Assembly (NCBI GenBank): GCA_032871835.1
Contig: CM065297.1
Location: 16,971,098 to 17,035,097, forward strand
Origin: Dipteronia dyeriana
Lineage: Eukaryota; Streptophyta; Magnoliopsida; Sapindales; Sapindaceae
Length of the DNA stretch: 64,000 nt
Direction: 5' to 3'
Positions 60,567 through 64,000 of the stretch are shown in pieces; the first letter of the stretch is position 1; each line of letters starts with the position of its first letter. The position numbers and the translations under genes are program-made. The notes under the pieces were generated by a model, which worked only from the letters and a program-made list of their open reading frames with translations, did not search any database and was not told where the DNA came from.

Positions 60567-62216
60567 GCTGGTCGAAATTTCTATAGAATTCAATTAGTAG
60601 ACTTAATTTTTTCCTAAAAAGGATTTACTTGATAGTTAAGAATCATTTTCTTAGGTGGATTAACTTGGTGGTTAAGAATTCTTTTCAAAAAGGAATTCTA
60701 TCCTACACCAAAACTCTTAATCCAACTCAATAGTGTATTTGTAACCATATTAAAGACTTCCAAATTTAATTAGATAAATAATTTCTTTTATTTATCTACT
60801 TATCAAATATAGTCTTTAATATTAATTATACTACCAACAATAGTATAATTTTAAAAGACCATCTCCTACTAACAAAAAGATTTTGACTTTTATTTAAATA
60901 ATTAATTAATCAACAAATTAATTAATTTTCAATTAATTAAATAATAAAATAATATAATATAATTAAGCTATACTAAATAGCCTTGCCTCCCAACTCATAT
61001 ATATGGGCTAATATATTATTTTCTTATTTTATTAAATTCATTTGACCTCTATAAAAAAGTCCATTGTGAACTAGACATATTCTTACAAAAATAAACAAGT
61101 TCACATGCCTCAATACAATTCTAGATGGACCCCTAAATTGGTCCGGTAGAATATATCAAGCAATCCATGCAAGTTCGTGTGGATTGAGGATCTTGGCGGG
61201 CTATCTAGAATTAAGCTCCAATAGACACAACCCTATCACAATCAACAAATGATCCACTTAGGTTATATCTATTTAATTTTAGTTCATTCCACTAAAGAAC
61301 TAAAATTGAACTCTTAAATAAGGATAGAATTAGTTGATGTTACTCATTCATACCCTAGACAGCCTTATTGGAGAAAGTGTATCCTCGTGAAGAATACCAG
61401 TAATCGCCAAGAGCTCATAGACCGACTATAGCTCTCCAAGTTACCATATTTACTCATATGACCACATTTTGAACTTGGATATCTGGACTTGTCCAAAAGC
61501 CATGTTTCAATAGACACTATTGAAAACTTAACGTTAGGATTTAATACCCAATATCTCAAAACATCCATATGATGGTATTCTACTCTCATTTAATAAATAG
61601 AGCCACGATGTCCATATCTATAAATGAAGTCCTATATCGATTAACAAATGAATACCACCAAATTATCGAGGATAGAATATGCTATATAATCGTACTTATT
61701 GATAGCTCAAATGATAACACTTGCAACCATAAGTCCATCATTTATCTCAGGATTGAGATAGACTCTCCGATTGTCTTCAAATGAAAACTTTTATCCATTG
61801 ACGGTTCTATATAAAGTATTTCATTGTGATCCTTTTCAATGCACCCAGTGCACTAGATTCTTTTGCCAAAGACACCTCACTTTGATGATTTTAGACTCAT
61901 CATAACACATTTGATCACATTCAAATGTTAGTAAAAGAATCTACAACTTTGACAAGATAAAGGCACCCTACCTTTTACTTTAAGTTGCGAATATTATTCA
62001 AGACTAACTAAAGAATTGTCTACCTCATACATATCTAGATGTATGAACAATTCTTCTTTTCTCATAGTCTTTTGACCTTATGATTATTTACTTTTGATAA
62101 TTATAATAATTAAACTATAAATGCTAGAAGATTTGTTAAACTATAAATCACTTTATTAATATGAAAAGATTATCAAATACATTATTATACTCTTGCTATC
62201 GAGCATAATCCTAACA
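59698..62216 (-). repeat. 3' LTR of second copia element
   Basis: About 2.5 kb. Minus strand TGTTAGGATTATGCTCGATAG to TTTCCCTACA, homologous to 829-3153. It carries two TA microsatellites (60342-60380 and 60492-60564) not expanded in the other copies. Confidence 0.9.
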
Positions 62217-62398
62217 ATCTCCCACTTGCTCTATAGCAAATGTGTCATATCTCTCATCCTCATGTTCTCTAGATGCCCATCAAAACTCTTTTGAGGAAGA
62301 GCCTTTGTAAAGGGATCCATTAGATTATCTGCTGAGGCGATCTTGGTAATCGTCACGTCACTCCTATGCAGAATTTCTCTTAGAAGGTGATACTTTAA

Positions 62399-63080
62399 GA
62401 TTTAATACCCAATACCTCAAAACATCCATATGATGGTATTCTACTCTCATTTAATAAATGGAGCCACAATGTCCATATTTATAAATGAAGTCCTCTATCG
62501 ATTAACAAATGAATACCACCAAACTATCGAGGATAGACTATGTTATATAATCGTACTAATTGATAGCTCAAATGATAACACTTGCAACCATAGGTCCATC
62601 ATTTATCTCAGGATTGAGATAGACTCTCCGATTGTCTTCAAATGAAAACTTTTATCCATTGACGGTTCTATATAAAGTATTTCATTGTGATCCTATTCAA
62701 TGCACCCAGTGCACTAGATTCTTTTGCCCAAAGACACCTCACTTTGATGATTTTAGACTCATCATAACACATTTGATCTCATTCAAATGTTAGCAAAAGA
62801 ATCAACAACTTTAACAAGATAAAGGTGCCCAACCTTTTATCTTAAGTTGTGAATATTATTCAAGACTAACTAAAGAATTGTGTCTACCTCATACATATCT
62901 AGATGTATGAACACTTCTTCTTTTCTCATAGTCTTTTAACCTTATGATTATTTACTTTTGACAATTATAATAATTAAACTATAAATGCTTGAAGATTTGT
63001 TAAACTAGAAATCACTTTATTAATATGAAAAGATTGTCAAATACATTATTATACTCTTGCTATCGAGCATAATCCTAACA
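62399..63080 (-). repeat. Truncated 5' LTR of second copia element
   Basis: Matches 61538-62216 almost base for base and begins abruptly at a GATTTAATACCCAATA junction, showing a deletion that removed the rest of the LTR and nearly all internal sequence. Confidence 0.9.
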
Positions 63081-63085
63081 ATATT

Positions 63086-63737
63086 GACTTGGAATGAAAT
63101 GCGTCCTCATGACAGCTTTCATCTGCTCCCAAGTCTCAATAGGTCTTTCTCCATTTCGTCTTCTACTTACAATCAGTTGATCCCACCAAACGATAGCATA
63201 ATCAGTGAATTCTATGGCAGCCAATTTCACCTTTTTTAATTCGAATAGTCATGGCAGTCAAATACCAATTCTATTATTTTCTCTCACTCTAAATAAGATT
63301 CGGGGATCAGTTTTACCTTGGAACGTTGGGATCTTCACCTTTATACTACCTAAATTATTATCAGCCCTCTCTCCACACCTATCTCGTCTATACCCATACC
63401 TATCTTCTCTATTCCCATACCTAACTCCTCTACGTCCCATTCCACTCCTAAATCTGCCAGCACCCATATTAGACATGCGATCACCCCCCTCTAGGTCATT
63501 CCCATAATCGTCTTCATAGGCATCCCTATGTGAGTTTCTTTCTCTTCGTTCCACATCAGGAGCTCTAATTGGCTGCTCCATTTGTAAACTAGACTCCACC
63601 TTATCCATCCTATCATGCACCTCACCAAACTTAATCTCTATCCGCTCCATGTTTTTTTGTATGGCTTTATACAAAAAATTGAGATCTACCATTTATGGTA
63701 CATCATCAGATAAGTCTCTTCTAGTATCACGTGACAT
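63086..63737 (-). pseudogene. Gypsy gag N-terminal part
   Basis: The ATG at 63737 is followed by 14 codons and a TAA, then M-V-D-L-N (63692), a coiled-coil-like 'KNMERIEIKFGEVHDRMDKVE', an Arg/Gly/Tyr-rich basic region and 'IKVKIPTFQGKTDP', the start of the retrotransposon gag domain. A shift near 63290 leads to 'RPIETWEQMKAVMRTHFIPSQ', where the copia element interrupts. Confidence 0.85.
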
Positions 63738-63746
63738 ATTTGAAAC

Positions 63747-63821
63747 CTGTAAAACAAAAAAAAATAGTAAGCCTCACAAACATTCCCTCACGTGTTTACT
63801 CTCAAAGATGGTGGTACTTAC
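63747..63821 (-). other. Possible 5' UTR intron of gypsy element
   Basis: On the minus strand GTAAGT (63821-63816) and TTTTACAG (ending 63747) bound 75 bp just 9 bases upstream of the gag ATG. Canonical ends and a T-rich tract before the acceptor support splicing; unproven. Confidence 0.45.
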
Positions 63822-64000
63822 ACTCGTGTTTCAATCAATTCTTTTGGCTTTTACCCTCTGATGAGCTCACACTCTCTTGCCTTTTTCCACTCTTTGTTCA
63901 CTCTTTCAGTTCCTTATTTTGACTTAGGCAGACACTCATAAGAAGTTCAAGAAAATAGATATAGCAAAACAATAAGACAAGAATAACACAGACGATATTC

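Larger units (their letters stand above)
59698..63080 (-). mobile_element. Copia element of the 829-6609 family, internally recombined, in gypsy gag
   Basis: Minus strand. The full LTR is at 59698-62216; its polypurine tract (CTCCCACTTGC on +) and 182 bp of pol 3' end (62217-62398, 'TKALPQKSFDGHL') follow; then only the first ~680 bp of the other LTR (62399-63080). Flanks are ATAAT (59693-59697) and ATATT (63081-63085), one mismatch. The gypsy gag frame continues across it ('FIPSQ' to 'YYRGLFQKL'). Confidence 0.88.
55135..64000 (-). mobile_element. Ty3/gypsy element, minus strand, 5' LTR beyond window
   Basis: On the minus strand gag (63737 downward), protease, RT, RNase H, integrase and a 3' LTR follow in gypsy order (integrase last). 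Gag is interrupted by a copia element (59698-63080). The clade is uncertain: the pol sequence looks chromovirus-like, but I see no canonical chromodomain after integrase. The 5' LTR and PBS are not in the window. Confidence 0.88.

Noticed and set aside
61569..62645. Two nearly identical ORFs of 71 codons
   Set aside because: They are the same LTR segment present twice; no coding function.

Overview
The window looks like nuclear DNA of a flowering plant, probably a eudicot and probably heterochromatin. It is AT-rich and almost entirely made of nested, decayed LTR retrotransposons with plant-type MITEs, a MULE fragment and a piece of chloroplast psbC. I saw no intact protein-coding host gene. 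Coordinates are read by eye; family assignments rest on motifs, not on a search.

Layout. 1-8.9 kb: a decayed gene of the putative gypsy-type Transposase_28 family (+ strand), split by a 5.8-kb Ty1/copia element (829-6609) that keeps both LTRs but little internal sequence. 8.9-17.9 kb: non-coding sequence holding a long-TIR element with TGTAAC-rich repeats (about 11.57-15.89 kb) and a GC-rich 387-bp hAT-type MITE with a perfect 8-bp target duplication (16026-16412). 17.9-46.0 kb: an old minus-strand Ty3/gypsy element of Tat type (345-bp LTRs at 17881-18225 and 45622-45966) carrying several later insertions. These are a 2.75-kb solo LTR (18789-33644, TSD ACTTA), inside it a younger plus-strand Tat element (20319-32414, TSD TATAT), two copia-type LTRs (about 33985-35122 and 38608-40994), and a 0.77-kb MITE inside the integrase (37676-38444).

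46.0-55.1 kb: MITEs, a GRF zinc-finger ORF with a premature stop, the C-terminal half of a MULE transposase gene with a duplicated 3' exon, a 338-bp psbC fragment, and a tandem duplication with a CA/TA microsatellite. 55.1-64.0 kb: a minus-strand Ty3/gypsy element whose 5' LTR lies beyond the window, interrupted in gag by an internally recombined copia element (59698-63080) of the same family as the one at 829-6609.

Most interesting system. The younger Tat element carries a second gene on the strand opposite to gag-pol, read inward from its 3' LTR: three exons with canonical splice sites, a Transposase_28 domain and a coiled-coil tail. A large compound palindrome lies between the converging 3' ends of pol and this gene. 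The older Tat element keeps the coiled-coil exon in the same antisense arrangement with a homologous splice donor, and the gene at the left edge is a third, divergent copy. Nearly all stop codons in these genes look like CAG/CAA/CGA turned to TAG/TAA/TGA, or TGG to TAG/TGA, as expected from deamination of methylated cytosine after silencing.
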